DNA of 64,000 nt from Blautia sp. SC05B48. Lineage in GTDB: Bacteria > Bacillota > Clostridia > Lachnospirales > Lachnospiraceae. Where the stretch lies: NCBI RefSeq assembly GCF_005848555.1, contig NZ_CP040518.1, positions 1,797,001 to 1,861,000 on the forward strand, given 5' to 3'. This document shows positions 48,815 to 58,622 of the stretch, one piece after another. A program made the position numbers and the translations under genes. The first letter of the stretch is position 1; each line of letters starts with the position of its first letter. Under the pieces are notes generated by a model. That model searched no databases. It saw nothing but the letters and a program-made list of their open reading frames with translations, and had not been told where the DNA came from.

Positions 48815-49489
48815 GTGGCATCAACACAGGTGAATCCTACCCGTATGGAGCTTACGAAGCAGAAAAAGAAGCTGGTGACTGCAGTACGTGGCCATAAGCT
48901 TCTGAAGGATAAGCGGGACGAGCTGATGAGACAGTTCCTGGATCTGGTACGGGAGAATATGGAGCTGCGAAAAAAAGTAGAAGCCGGTATCCGAAGCGCC
49001 AACACCAATTTTGTCATTGCAAAAGCAGGAATGTCGGAGGAGACGCTGAATACGGCATTGATGGCTCCCAAGCAGGAAGTTTATCTGGAAACCGGAAAAA
49101 AGAATGTCATGAGTGTGGATATTCCTGTTTTTGAATACAAAACAAGAACACCGGATGCCAACGATATTTATTCCTATGGCTTTGCTTTTACATCCAGTGA
49201 TCTGGACGGAGCGGTAAAATCCCTGGCAGACATCCTGCCGGATATGCTTCGTCTGGCAGAAGTGGAAAAGGCCTGTCAGCTTATGGCTTCCGAGATCGAA
49301 AAAACAAGGCGTCGTGTAAATGCCCTGGAGCATGTCATCATACCGGAAGCACAGGCAAACATCAAATACATCACCATGAAGCTGGATGAGAACGAGAGAA
49401 GTACCCAGATCCGACTGATGAAGGTGAAAGATATGATGCTGGAGGAGGCACATCATTATAAGGAGCGGGAGGCAGAGCGCGGAGCGTAA
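48815..49489 (+). CDS. ntpD: V-type ATPase subunit D
   Basis: 224 residues from a GTG at 48815 with AAGGGGGG upstream. Two long helices at the ends form the rotor coiled coil (PTRMELTKQKKKLVTAVRGH at the start; RRVNALEHVIIPEAQANIKY near 165). It is the central axle. It is the ninth and last gene of the operon; a terminator follows. Confidence 0.95.
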   Translation: MASTQVNPTRMELTKQKKKLVTAVRGHKLLKDKRDELMRQFLDLVRENMELRKKVEAGIRSANTNFVIAKAGMSEETLNTALMAPKQEVYLETGKKNVMSVDIPVFEYKTRTPDANDIYSYGFAFTSSDLDGAVKSLADILPDMLRLAEVEKACQLMASEIEKTRRRVNALEHVIIPEAQANIKYITMKLDENERSTQIRLMKVKDMMLEEAHHYKEREAERGA

Positions 49490-49843
49490 AGCGCAGCCAT
49501 CCTGAAAGAAAAAGAAAAGTTTATATAGAAAGTTTTAAGTAACGGGAAGGAGATGTCCCTGTACTGTGTGAAATTTCGGCAGTGCAGGGGCGTTTTATTT
49601 ATAAAATATTTAGCTTTTGTTATTAGAAAATCAAGAAAAATACAGTATAATAGATAATAAGTAAATCAGACAGCTGCAGATGCAGAAATATAAAAGAAAG
49701 CTGCTCTGTCTGCTGAGAAATAAAGAAATAAAAAATAAAGAAAGAGGAGAAAGCTGATCTGACCAGGTAAACTGCCGGGCAGCTGCATGGCTATGAACAG
49801 ATGGCAAAGCAGATTGCGGTAGCGTCTGATCAGTAAGAGGTAT
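49490..49843 (+). other. 354-bp intergenic region with operon terminator and a promoter
   Basis: CCCTGTACTG (49557-49566) pairs with CAGTGCAGGG (49580-49589), followed by GCGTTTTATTT, ending the V-ATPase operon. TATAAT near 49647 is a likely -10 for the PAP2 gene. The ~190-base leader shows nothing else I recognise. Confidence 0.65.
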
Positions 49844-50398
49844 ATGAATATTTTACAGTCAATACAACAGCTGGACGGAGAAATCCTTCTCCTGATCCAG
49901 CGATATTTAAGAACGGATATGCTGACACCATTTATGAAATCTGTTACATTTCTGGGAAACGGAGGATGGTTCTGGATCCTCTGTGCAGTTGTTCTTCTTG
50001 CTGTTCCAAAGACAAGAAAAACAGGCTATGCGGCAGCCTTGTCCCTGATCTTCGGGGCGATCGTTACCAACCTGCTTCTCAAAAATATAGTGGCAAGACC
50101 AAGGCCTTTTGCGGAAATCGAAGCTCTCATCCCTATGATCACCAAACCGAAGGATTTCTCTTTTCCGTCAGGTCACACCACAGCATCCTTTGCCGTTGCT
50201 CTGGTAATGCTCCGGATGCTTCCGAAGAAATTCGGAATCCCGGCAGTAGTCCTGGCAGCACTGGTGGCATTTTCCAGACTGTATCTTGGTGTCCATTATC
50301 CGACAGATGTTCTGACCGGATTCGTGATCGCGCTGGTGGGAAGCATGTTGTCAGTATGGATCGTGCGAACGAAACCGGAAGACAAACAGGTACATTAG
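49844..50398 (+). CDS. PAP2 family membrane phosphatase
   Basis: 184 residues with five to six membrane helices. The three acid-phosphatase motifs are present: KNIVARPRPF, PSGHTTASFA and SRLYLGVHYPTDV, with both catalytic His. Likely substrates are undecaprenyl pyrophosphate or lipid phosphates at the outer face of the membrane. It appears monocistronic. Confidence 0.92.
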   Translation: MNILQSIQQLDGEILLLIQRYLRTDMLTPFMKSVTFLGNGGWFWILCAVVLLAVPKTRKTGYAAALSLIFGAIVTNLLLKNIVARPRPFAEIEALIPMITKPKDFSFPSGHTTASFAVALVMLRMLPKKFGIPAVVLAALVAFSRLYLGVHYPTDVLTGFVIALVGSMLSVWIVRTKPEDKQVH

Positions 50399-50554
50399 CA
50401 TTGTCCATAGGAAATATGAAGCACTTTACCTGGACAAAGTATTGACACGCTGAAGCAAGACGGGGTAAAATTGTAGACAGTACAACAGATTCTGACTATG
50501 GTAGAAATAATGATATGAAACCCTGTAAAATCGGATAAAAGGAGAGAGCACAAA

Positions 50555-51745
50555 ATGATATCAGAAAAAATGAAACCCTACGTAAAAAATAATTCCGCCA
50601 TCCGTATGATGTTTGAGGAAGGAAACCGCCTCCGTGCGAAATACGGCGCAGACAAGGTTTTTGATTTCAGTCTCGGAAATCCAAGTGTACCGGCACCGGA
50701 CAGCGTCCGCGAAGCAATTATCGAGCTTGTAAACACTACGGATCCGACTATTCTTCACGGCTATATGAGCAATGCAGGTTTTGAGGATGTACGCCAGACC
50801 ATCGCAGAATCCCTCAACAGACGTTTCGATACAAAATTTTCCGCAAAGAATCTGATCATGACCGTCGGTGCTGCAAGCGGACTGAATGTGATCCTGAAAA
50901 CAATCCTGAATCCTGGAGAAGAGGTGATCGTTTTTGCGCCATATTTTCTGGAATACGGTGCATATGTCCGCAATTATGATGGTGTCCTTGTGGAAATCTC
51001 TCCAGATACCACAACCTTCCAGCCAAATCTCGCTGAGTTTGAACAGAAGATCACACCGAAGACAAGAGCAGTTATCGTAAATACCCCGCACAATCCTACC
51101 GGAGTTGTATATTCAGAAGAAACGATCAAGAAACTTTCCGCAATCCTGGAAGCAAAACAGAAAGAGTTCGGAAGTGTGATCTACCTGATCTCCGATGAGC
51201 CATACCGTGAGCTGGCTTATGATGGCGTGGAGGTCCCATACCTGACGAAATATTATAACAATACTGTTGTGGGCTATTCCTACAGCAAATCTCTTTCCCT
51301 TCCGGGTGAACGTATCGGATATCTGGTGATCCCTGATGAGGCAGACGGAAGCGAAGAGCTGATCTCTGCAGCAACCATTGCAAACCGTACACTTGGCTGT
51401 GTAAATGCACCGTCCCTGATCCAGAAGGTAGTTGCAAAATGTGTAGACGCCAAGACTGATCTTGTAGCTTATGATAAAAATCGGCAGGCACTTTATAATG
51501 GCCTGAAAGAATGCGGATTTGAGTGTATCAAACCACAGGGTGCCTTCTATCTCTTTGTAAAATCTCCGGTTGAAGACGAAAAAGCCTTCTGTGAAGCCGG
51601 TAAGAAATATAACATCCTTATGGTACCGGGAAGCTCCTTCGCATGCCCCGGTTATGTGAGACTTGCATATTGTGTATCCTATGAGACAATTGTGAATTCT
51701 CTTCCTGAATTTAAAAAACTTGCAGCAGAGTATGGATTGAAATAA
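50555..51745 (+). CDS. Pyridoxal phosphate-dependent aminotransferase (class I)
   Basis: 396 residues. Fold type I motifs: FDFSLGNPSVPAP near the start, NTPHNPTGVVY (Asn of the cofactor site), ISDEPYRELAYDG (Asp-Glu-Pro-Tyr), and the PLP lysine in YSYSKSLSLPGERIGYL. Aspartate-type amino donor is most likely, but members differ. AGGAG before the ATG; a bidirectional terminator at 51771-51820 follows. Confidence 0.9.
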   Translation: MISEKMKPYVKNNSAIRMMFEEGNRLRAKYGADKVFDFSLGNPSVPAPDSVREAIIELVNTTDPTILHGYMSNAGFEDVRQTIAESLNRRFDTKFSAKNLIMTVGAASGLNVILKTILNPGEEVIVFAPYFLEYGAYVRNYDGVLVEISPDTTTFQPNLAEFEQKITPKTRAVIVNTPHNPTGVVYSEETIKKLSAILEAKQKEFGSVIYLISDEPYRELAYDGVEVPYLTKYYNNTVVGYSYSKSLSLPGERIGYLVIPDEADGSEELISAATIANRTLGCVNAPSLIQKVVAKCVDAKTDLVAYDKNRQALYNGLKECGFECIKPQGAFYLFVKSPVEDEKAFCEAGKKYNILMVPGSSFACPGYVRLAYCVSYETIVNSLPEFKKLAAEYGLK

Positions 51746-51770
51746 ACGATCATTACCAAGCAGTTGAATA

Positions 51771-51880
51771 AAAGATCCCCGGTACAGTCTGTTCATGCAG
51801 CCCTGTATCGGGGATCTTTTGCAAGAGGGAATAAGCAAATGAAACGTAGTCGGGAGTGAATAGACTCCCGACTGTGTTTC
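51771..51880. terminator. Two hairpin terminators between convergent genes
   Basis: AAAGATCCCCG (51771-51781) pairs with CGGGGATCTTTT (51809-51820). Next, GAAAC plus AGTCGGGAGT (51841-51857) pairs with ACTCCCGACT plus GTTTC (51864-51880). The first serves the plus-strand aminotransferase; the second probably ends adhE on the minus strand. Confidence 0.82.
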
Positions 51881-51900
51881 ATTAAAAGGATGTTCCACAT

Positions 51901-54537
51901 TTATTTGGCTTTTTTCTTTTCTTTATTTGGCATTTCTCCGTAGTAAGCTTTCAGATAGATATCTTTCAGCTCGGATACAAGCGGATATCTCGGGTTGGCA
52001 CCGGTACACTGGTCATTGAAGGCCTGCTCGGACATCTCATCCAGAGTTTCCAGGAAATGTTTCTCATCTACGCCGTAATCACGGATCGTCGGCAGGATCT
52101 CGATAGTTCTCATAAGCTCATCCAGTTTAGCAAGAAGTTTTTCGAATACTTCTGCATCGTTCTTGCCTGTAAGACCTACAGAACGTCCGATCTCAGCGTA
52201 GCGTGCAAGTGTCTTCGGATACTGATACTGTGGGAAAGTACCCATCTTAGTCGGAACCTCAGCACTGTTGTAACGCATAACATCCAGAAGAACAACTGCG
52301 TTTGCGATACCGTGTGGCAGGTGGTGGAAAGCACCGAGCTTGTGAGCGAGAGAGTGGTTAACGCCGAGGAATGCATTGGCGAATGCAAGACCTGCCATGC
52401 AGGAAGCGTTAGCCATGTGATCTCTGGCCTCTACGTCATTGCCATCTTTATATGCACGCGGCAGATACTCAAATACAAGCTTGATCGCTTTCAGTGCAAG
52501 ACCATCGGTGTAATCGGAAGCCATCATGGAAACATAAGCCTCAATGGCATGTGTCATAACATCGATACCGGAAGCACGGGTAAGTCCCTTCGGTGCGCTC
52601 ATCATGTTATTGGTATCTACGATCGCCATATCCGGGAGAAGCTCGTAATCAGCCAGTGGCCATTTAACGCCGGTATCCTGATCTGTGATGATGGCGAAAG
52701 GAGTAACCTCGGAGCCTGTACCGGAAGAGGTCGGGATCGCTACGAAGTAAGCTTTTTTACCCATCTTCGGGAAGGTATAAACTCTCTTACGGATATCCAG
52801 GAAGTCCATGGACATATCGGAGAAGTCAGCGTCCGGATTCTCATAAAGCATCCACATAACCTTGCCGGCATCCATTGCGGAACCGCCGCCAAGAGCGATG
52901 ATGCAGTCTGGCTCAAAGGCTGTCATAGCCTTGGCACCGGCTTTGGCGGAAGCGAGAGACGGGTCAGGAGCTACATCAGAGAAGCATGTATGAACGATGC
53001 CCATCTGATCCAGTTTATCTTCGATCGGTTTGGTGTAGCCATTCTTGTAGAGGAAGGAGTCTGTTACGATGAAGCAGCGTTTCTTGCCCATAACAGTACC
53101 GAGCTCATCAAGAGCAACCGGCATACAGCCCTTCTTAAAGTAAACCTTTTCCGGGGTTCTCATCCAGAGCATATTCTCTCTCCTTTCAGCAACAGTCTTG
53201 GTATTGAGAAGGTGTTTGACACCAACGTTCTCGGATACGGAGTTACCGCCCCAGGAACCGCAGCCAAGAGTAAGGGATGGAGCAAGCTTGAAGTTGTAAA
53301 GGTCACCGATACCACCCTGGGAAGAAGGGGTATTGATAAGGATACGGCAGGTTTTCATAGTTGCTTCGAATTTATCCATCTTCTCTGTTTCATTTACGTT
53401 GATGTAGAGGGAAGAGGTATGACCATAGCCGCCGTCTGCAACGAGCTGCGCAGCCTTTGCAACAGCATCGTCAAAATTCTTGGCCTTGTACATGGCAAGT
53501 ACAGGGGAAAGCTTCTCGTGTGCGAATTCTTCGCTGATATCAACGGACTCAACCTCACCGATCAGGATCTTGGTCTCAGCCGGTACAGTAACGCCTGCCA
53601 TTTCAGCGATAGTAGCAGCCTTCTGTCCTACGATCTTGGCATTCAGTGCACCGTTGATAAGGATGGTCTTTCTGACTTTCTCGATCTCGTCTTTTTTAAG
53701 GAAGTAGCATCCTCTGTAAAGGAACTCTTCCTTCACTTCTTTATAAATGCTCTCCAGAACAGTTACGGACTGCTCGGAAGCACAGATCATACCATTGTCA
53801 AAGGTCTTGGAGTGGATGATGGAGTTAACTGCAAGACGGATATCTGCGCTGTCATCAATAATGGCAGGTGTATTTCCGGGTCCTACACCAACAGCCGGTT
53901 TACCGGAGGAGTAAGCTGCTTTGACCATTCCGGGACCACCGGTGGCAAGGATGATATCTGCGTTCTGCATTACCATGTTGGTAAGGTCAAGGCTTGGGAT
54001 ATCGATCCATCCGATGATTCCTTCCGGCGCACCTGCGGCAACAGCTGCTTCCAGAACAACTTTTGCAGCTTCAATAGTGGATTTCTTAGCACGCGGATGC
54101 GGGCTGATGATGATCGCATTACGGGTTTTCAGGGAAATAAGAGATTTATAGATTGCTGTGGAGGTCGGGTTGGTTGTAGGGATAACTGCTGCGATCAGTC
54201 CTACAGGTTCCAGGATCTTCTTAAGTCCGTATGCCTTGTCTTCTTCTACAACACCACATGTCTGAGTGTTCTTATATGCATTGTAAACATACTCTGCTGC
54301 GTAATGGTTCTTGATAACCTTGTCTTCCATGATACCCATGCCTGTTTCCTCAACAGCCATTTTGGCAAGTGGGATACGCATCTTGTCAGCAGCAGTAGCA
54401 GCTGCCTTAAAGATCTTGTCGACCTGCTCCTGTGTGTAGGTAGCAAAGATCTTCTGTGCCTCTTTCATTGCAGCCATTTTCGCGGTCAGGGCTTCTGGAG
54501 TGTCGATGATGGTAGGGATAGTTTCTTTCTTTGCCAT
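51901..54537 (-). CDS. adhE: Bifunctional acetaldehyde-CoA/alcohol dehydrogenase AdhE
   Basis: 878 residues from the ATG at 54537, which has AGGAGG 8 bases upstream; an ATG 21 bases earlier has no such site. The N-terminal aldehyde dehydrogenase half (about 1-430) has the catalytic Cys in DNGMICASEQS. The C-terminal iron-dependent alcohol dehydrogenase half (about 455-870) has GGGSAMDAGK and the iron ligands in GVNHSLAHKLGAFHHLPHG. It turns acetyl-CoA into ethanol, reoxidising two NADH. Two Rex-like operators and a long leader lie upstream. Confidence 0.97.
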   Translation of the reverse strand: MAKKETIPTIIDTPEALTAKMAAMKEAQKIFATYTQEQVDKIFKAAATAADKMRIPLAKMAVEETGMGIMEDKVIKNHYAAEYVYNAYKNTQTCGVVEEDKAYGLKKILEPVGLIAAVIPTTNPTSTAIYKSLISLKTRNAIIISPHPRAKKSTIEAAKVVLEAAVAAGAPEGIIGWIDIPSLDLTNMVMQNADIILATGGPGMVKAAYSSGKPAVGVGPGNTPAIIDDSADIRLAVNSIIHSKTFDNGMICASEQSVTVLESIYKEVKEEFLYRGCYFLKKDEIEKVRKTILINGALNAKIVGQKAATIAEMAGVTVPAETKILIGEVESVDISEEFAHEKLSPVLAMYKAKNFDDAVAKAAQLVADGGYGHTSSLYINVNETEKMDKFEATMKTCRILINTPSSQGGIGDLYNFKLAPSLTLGCGSWGGNSVSENVGVKHLLNTKTVAERRENMLWMRTPEKVYFKKGCMPVALDELGTVMGKKRCFIVTDSFLYKNGYTKPIEDKLDQMGIVHTCFSDVAPDPSLASAKAGAKAMTAFEPDCIIALGGGSAMDAGKVMWMLYENPDADFSDMSMDFLDIRKRVYTFPKMGKKAYFVAIPTSSGTGSEVTPFAIITDQDTGVKWPLADYELLPDMAIVDTNNMMSAPKGLTRASGIDVMTHAIEAYVSMMASDYTDGLALKAIKLVFEYLPRAYKDGNDVEARDHMANASCMAGLAFANAFLGVNHSLAHKLGAFHHLPHGIANAVVLLDVMRYNSAEVPTKMGTFPQYQYPKTLARYAEIGRSVGLTGKNDAEVFEKLLAKLDELMRTIEILPTIRDYGVDEKHFLETLDEMSEQAFNDQCTGANPRYPLVSELKDIYLKAYYGEMPNKEKKKAK

Positions 54538-54974
54538 GTGGAATCCTCCTGTTTTCATATGATAATGGTCTGTGGTCCTGCGGGCTTATCCTTTTTTCGC
54601 CGGCAGGTGCTGCAGAGTTTTGTAAGTTCCCGCGCTGCGTTTCGTTGTTGATTCAATCTGATTGAATTTTCTGCTTTGATACTGATATAGTATCAAAATT
54701 CTGAAAAAAACGCAAATTCTGAATTTTGCCACTATGTGCAAAATGACGAACAGAAAATTCGGGGAAAATACTGTAAATTTTACTTTGCAGAACGCTGAAT
54801 TATTGGAAAAATCTTAAAAAAATTTTTGAAATTCAGCACTGTGAACAAAAAACATGTTAAAAAATTGTCAGCACTGACAAAAAACATGCACACATATGAA
54901 GGGTGGGCAAAAGATAAAACGCAACATGTGGTTAAAACATTAACGTTAAACTTTTGTCAAACGATCATATACAC

Positions 54975-55003
54975 ATTATAATTTAACTGATTTTAGACGT
55001 CAA
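54975..55003 (-). promoter_or_regulatory. Promoter upstream of adhE
   Basis: On the minus strand TTGACG (54998-55003), 17-base spacer, TATAAT (54975-54980). The start would be near 54968, leaving a leader of about 430 bases. Confidence 0.6.
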
Positions 55004-55011
55004 TAGAGAAT

Positions 55012-55062
55012 TCGATAAATAATTAACAAAAATAAAGAAAGATTTTGATAAATAATTAACAA
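55012..55062. promoter_or_regulatory. Two Rex-like operators
   Basis: TTGATAAATAATTAACAA at 55045-55062 and the same with TC in place of TT at its start at 55012-55029; a 21-bp direct repeat (55014-55034, 55047-55067) with a 33-bp period. The half-sites match clostridial Rex sites (TTGTTAA-N4-TTAACAA type). Rex senses the NADH/NAD ratio and commonly controls adhE, so this fits. The sites lie upstream of the -35, an uncommon place for a repressor. Confidence 0.65.
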
Positions 55063-55183
55063 AAATATCGCGCCATGGTAAAGTATAGAATCATAAGAAA
55101 TAAAAAAACTTGAAACTGTTCAAATTTTCAGAACAATTAAGCGAAAAGTATCAGGATTTTACGACAGAAAACGGATTTTCCGG

Positions 55184-55227
55184 CAGAAAAAAACTGCCAT
55201 ACGGGAAATTCTTCCCATATGGCAGTT
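55184..55227 (-). terminator. Terminator of typA
   Basis: On the minus strand AACTGCCATATGGGAA pairs with TTCCCGTATGGCAGTT (one mismatch), followed by a run of seven T. Confidence 0.88.
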
Positions 55228-55289
55228 GTATAAATGTGGTTCATGCGGAATATTACCGGTGAACCGTACTAAATAACAGTCAAAACCTA

Positions 55290-57122
55290 TCAGCTCTTGC
55301 GGAATGCGGCACGTTTTCTGTCTCTGGAGTCCAGAATACGTTTACGGATACGAAGGCTTGTCGGTGTTACCTCAAGAAGCTCATCCTGGTCGATGAACTC
55401 AATGGCCTGCTCAAGACTTAAGATCTTTGGCGGAACAAGCTTCAGTGCATCGTCAGCGGAAGAGGAACGGGTGTTGGTAAGGTGCTTGGTCTTGCAGACA
55501 TTCAGTTCGATATCCTCGGCCTTTCCGTTCTGTCCGATGACCATACCGCTGTAAACCTTCTCGCCAGGTCCGACAAAGAGAGTACCACGCTCCTGAGCAG
55601 AGAAAAGACCGTAGGTAACAGTTTCGCCTGCCTCGAATGCGATGAGGGAACCCTGTTTACGGTACGGGAAGTCTCCCTTGTATGGTGCGTATCCGTCAAA
55701 CATGGTGTTCAGGATACCGGTACCCTTGGTGGAGGTAAGGCATTCGTTACGGAATCCGATCAGTCCACGGGAGGGGATGGAGAACTCGAGACGTACAGTT
55801 CCGTCGCTTGCTGTGCTCATACCCTGAAGCTCACCTTTACGCTCGCTGAGTTTCTGGATGATAGTACCGGAAAATTCTTCCGGAACGTCAACGTATGCGA
55901 TTTCGATCGGCTCCAGTTTACGTCCACGCTCGTCTGTGTGATAGAGAACCTCCGGTTTGCTGACTGCAAACTCGTATCCCTCACGGCGCATGTTCTCAAT
56001 AAGAACGGAGAGGTGAAGCTCACCACGGCCGGAAACCTTGAAGCACTCGGTTGTATCGGTGTCTTCTACACGAAGGCTGACGTCTGTGTTCAGCTCACGG
56101 TAGAGACGGTCACGAAGGTGACGGGAAGTGATGTATTTACCTTCCTGTCCTGCAAGAGGACTGTCGTTTACAAGGAAGTTCATGGAGATTGTTGGCTCGG
56201 AAATCTTCTGGAACGGAATGGACTCCGGGTTGTCTCCTGCACAGAGGGTATCTCCAATGTGGATATCCGCGATACCGGAGATTGCAACAATAGCTCCGAT
56301 GGTAGCGCTTTTAACTTCAACTTTGTTCAGTCCGTCAAATTCGTAGAGTTTGCTGATCTTTACGCGCTCGTGTTTGTCAGGGTCATGATGGTTCAGAAGC
56401 ATCAGCTCCTGGTTCACGGAAATGGTTCCGCGCTCAACCTTACCGACACCGATACGGCCTACATACTCATTGTAGTCGATGGTGCTGATAAGAACCTGCG
56501 TATCTCCGTCCGGATCTCCCTCCGGAGCAGGAATCGCATCAAGGATGGTCTCAAAAAGCGGAGCCATATTCTCAGGTTTGTCCTCAAGGTTACGAACTGC
56601 ATAGCCGGCTTTTGCGGAGGCATACAGGAACGGGCAGTCCAGCTGTTCGTCAGATGCGTCCAGATCCATGAGAAGCTCCAGAACCTCGTCGACAACCTCC
56701 TCCGGACGTGCTTCCGGACGGTCGATCTTATTGATGCAGACAATAACATGCAGGTTCAGTTCGAGAGCTTTACGAAGTACAAATTTAGTCTGAGGCATGG
56801 CACCCTCGAAGGCGTCCACAAGAAGAATAACGCCGTCTACCATCTTCAGCACACGCTCTACCTCGCCGCCGAAGTCCGCATGACCTGGAGTATCGATGAT
56901 ATTGATTTTTACATCCTTATAATGAACTGCGGTGTTTTTGGAGAGAATCGTAATGCCGCGCTCACGCTCAATATCGTTGGAGTCCATGACACGTTCCTGG
57001 ACTTCCTGGTTCTCACGGAAAACACCGCTCTGTTTCAAAAGCTCGTCAACAAGTGTTGTTTTACCGTGATCGACATGGGCGATAATGGCCACGTTACGAA
57101 CATCTTCACGCTTGGTCTTCAT
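55290..57122 (-). CDS. typA: Translational GTPase TypA (BipA)
   Basis: 610 residues from the ATG at 57122 (AAAGGA upstream), the normal length. GTP-binding motifs: [33 protein letters not shown] and NKIDRPEA. The C-terminal part has the TypA-specific [19 protein letters not shown] and the last domain ends [14 protein letters not shown]. It is a ribosome-associated GTPase important in stress and cold. Upstream extension to 57182 lacks a ribosome site. Confidence 0.96.
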   Translation of the reverse strand: MKTKREDVRNVAIIAHVDHGKTTLVDELLKQSGVFRENQEVQERVMDSNDIERERGITILSKNTAVHYKDVKINIIDTPGHADFGGEVERVLKMVDGVILLVDAFEGAMPQTKFVLRKALELNLHVIVCINKIDRPEARPEEVVDEVLELLMDLDASDEQLDCPFLYASAKAGYAVRNLEDKPENMAPLFETILDAIPAPEGDPDGDTQVLISTIDYNEYVGRIGVGKVERGTISVNQELMLLNHHDPDKHERVKISKLYEFDGLNKVEVKSATIGAIVAISGIADIHIGDTLCAGDNPESIPFQKISEPTISMNFLVNDSPLAGQEGKYITSRHLRDRLYRELNTDVSLRVEDTDTTECFKVSGRGELHLSVLIENMRREGYEFAVSKPEVLYHTDERGRKLEPIEIAYVDVPEEFSGTIIQKLSERKGELQGMSTASDGTVRLEFSIPSRGLIGFRNECLTSTKGTGILNTMFDGYAPYKGDFPYRKQGSLIAFEAGETVTYGLFSAQERGTLFVGPGEKVYSGMVIGQNGKAEDIELNVCKTKHLTNTRSSSADDALKLVPPKILSLEQAIEFIDQDELLEVTPTSLRIRKRILDSRDRKRAAFRKS

Positions 57123-57323
57123 ATAATCCAAATCCTTTCTTTCCATATATAAGTAATCTTTTTTGTTAAAAATGATGTCCAAATTTATAGTCTATCACAT
57201 TTTTGTGAGATTACAAGACATAAAAAAATATTTTTGGTTTTTCATTTTTCAGGCATATTATACCGTAAATACACATAGATTGATATAGACGAAATACACG
57301 AAGAGGAAGGAGAGCTACTTATT

Positions 57324-57950
57324 ATGGCAGATAAAATTATTGAAAACAATCAGGTATCCGTTATGGGACGGATCGCTACGGGGTTTACTTTCAGCCATCA
57401 GGTCTTTGGAGAAGGATTTTACATGATGGATATCCTAGTAAAACGTCTCAGCGATTCGGAGGACAGGATCCCGGTGATGGTGTCTGAGCGGCTGATCGAT
57501 ATCACACAGGATTATGTGGGAGAATATATCGAGATCCACGGACAGTTCCGATCCTATAACCGTCATGAAGAAAAGAGAAACCGGCTTGTGCTTTCAGTCT
57601 TTGCCCGGGAAGTGAAGTTTGTGGGGGAGGACGAAGAAACTGTGCCGGTCAATCAGATCTTTCTGGACGGATATATCTGTAAACCGCCTGTATACAGAAA
57701 AACACCGTTGGGAAGAGAGATCGCAGATCTTCTGATGGCAGTCAATCGACCTTACGGAAAATCCGATTACATACCATGTATATGCTGGGGAAGAAATGCC
57801 AGATATGCTTCTGCTTTTGAAGTAGGCGGGCATGTACTGATCTGGGGCAGGATCCAGAGCAGGGAGTACATGAAACGGATTAGTGAAAACGAAACAGAAA
57901 AAAGGATTGCCTATGAAGTTTCGGTGAGTAAATTGGAATATGTTGAGTAA
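57324..57950 (+). CDS. Single-stranded DNA-binding-like protein with two OB folds
   Basis: 208 residues. The first part (about 8-100) and the second (about 105-208) each look like an OB fold; the second resembles SSB strongly (NQIFLDGYICKPPVYRKTPLGREIADLLMAVNRPYGKSDYIPCICWG). It lacks the acidic SSB tail. A role in DNA repair or a specialised SSB is possible. Related proteins occur in other Clostridia. AGGAAGGAG before the ATG. Confidence 0.8.
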   Translation: MADKIIENNQVSVMGRIATGFTFSHQVFGEGFYMMDILVKRLSDSEDRIPVMVSERLIDITQDYVGEYIEIHGQFRSYNRHEEKRNRLVLSVFAREVKFVGEDEETVPVNQIFLDGYICKPPVYRKTPLGREIADLLMAVNRPYGKSDYIPCICWGRNARYASAFEVGGHVLIWGRIQSREYMKRISENETEKRIAYEVSVSKLEYVE

Positions 57951-58081
57951 CATTGGATATATTTTGGAATAGTGGTGAGAACATTAAGGTAACACTTGCA
58001 TTTCCAGCCAATCTGCGGTAATATTAAAAAAATCAGAAAAATGGGGAATTACCGGTTTCACTAACAGTAAGAGGAAAAATC

Positions 58082-58587
58082 ATGGAAAGAGAAATAACAG
58101 AGGTTTATTGCGGGAACGGGAAAGGAAAGACAACTCTGGCTGTAGGCCGGGGCTGCGCTTTGCTACACAGGGAAAAAGTGTGATCATCATACAGTTCCTC
58201 AAGGGCAGGGAACGCAGAGAACTGGATTTCCTTGAGGAACTGGATAATTTTGATTTCAAGATTTTCCGTTTCGAAAAAATGGACACCTGCTATAATGACC
58301 TGAGTGAGCAGGAAAAGGCAGAAGAGAGAACGAATATTCTCAATGGCCTTAATTTCGCACGGAAGGTAATTGCTACCAGAGAGTGTGATTTTCTGCTGCT
58401 GGATGAGATCCTCGGGCTTATGGATAAAGGAATCGCTCCAGTTGAGACGATCATCGATATGCTTAAGCAGAAGGATGAAAGTATGCATATAATTATGACC
58501 GGACGCTGGCTTCCGGATGCTTTGAAGCCCTATGTGGATAGTATTACCACGATAACAACAGAGCTGACTGACCAGGAACGGGAATAA
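58082..58587 (+). pseudogene. CobO-type cob(I)alamin adenosyltransferase, frameshifted
   Basis: Starts at the ATG 58082 with AAGAGG upstream. The first frame reads EVYCGNGKGKTTLAVGRG (a CobO P-loop) and then meets a stop at 58181. From the GGGG run at 58149-58152 the next frame continues the family exactly: LRFATQGKSVIIIQFLKG, later FLLLDEILGLMDKG and HIIMTGRWLPDAL, to the stop at 58587. Adding one G in that run would restore a normal protein of about 168 residues. So it is a one-base deletion, a sequencing error, or rarely a programmed slip. The product would adenosylate a corrinoid. Confidence 0.85.
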
Positions 58588-58622
58588 GCAATATTTCACA
58601 GAAGAAAGAAGGAGGAAGACAA

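Larger units (their letters stand above)
54538..55289 (-). other. 752-bp region: adhE leader and control region, typA terminator
   Basis: On the minus strand: a promoter at 54975-55003, a ~430-base leader, and palindromes TTGTCAGCACTGACAA (54865-54880) and TTTGATACT/AGTATCAAA (54675-54697). A near-repeat of CAGCACTG...ACAAAAAACATG occurs at about 54833 and 54870. A second candidate promoter, TTGCGT with TACTAT 17 bases on, overlaps the 54675 palindrome. Rex-like sites lie at 55012-55062. No gene seen. Confidence 0.55.

Noticed and set aside
52057-54651. Long plus-strand open frame (864 codons) opposite adhE
   Set aside because: It is an antisense shadow of a highly conserved gene; the peptide is Cys/Ser-rich and has no family features or ribosome site.
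55482-57152. Plus-strand open frame of 556 codons opposite typA
   Set aside because: Shadow of the codon pattern of typA, with no domain and no ribosome site.
57951-58081. Cobalamin riboswitch before the adenosyltransferase gene
   Set aside because: The ~130-base leader is too short and lacks the conserved B12 box; AGCCAATCTGC only loosely resembles it.
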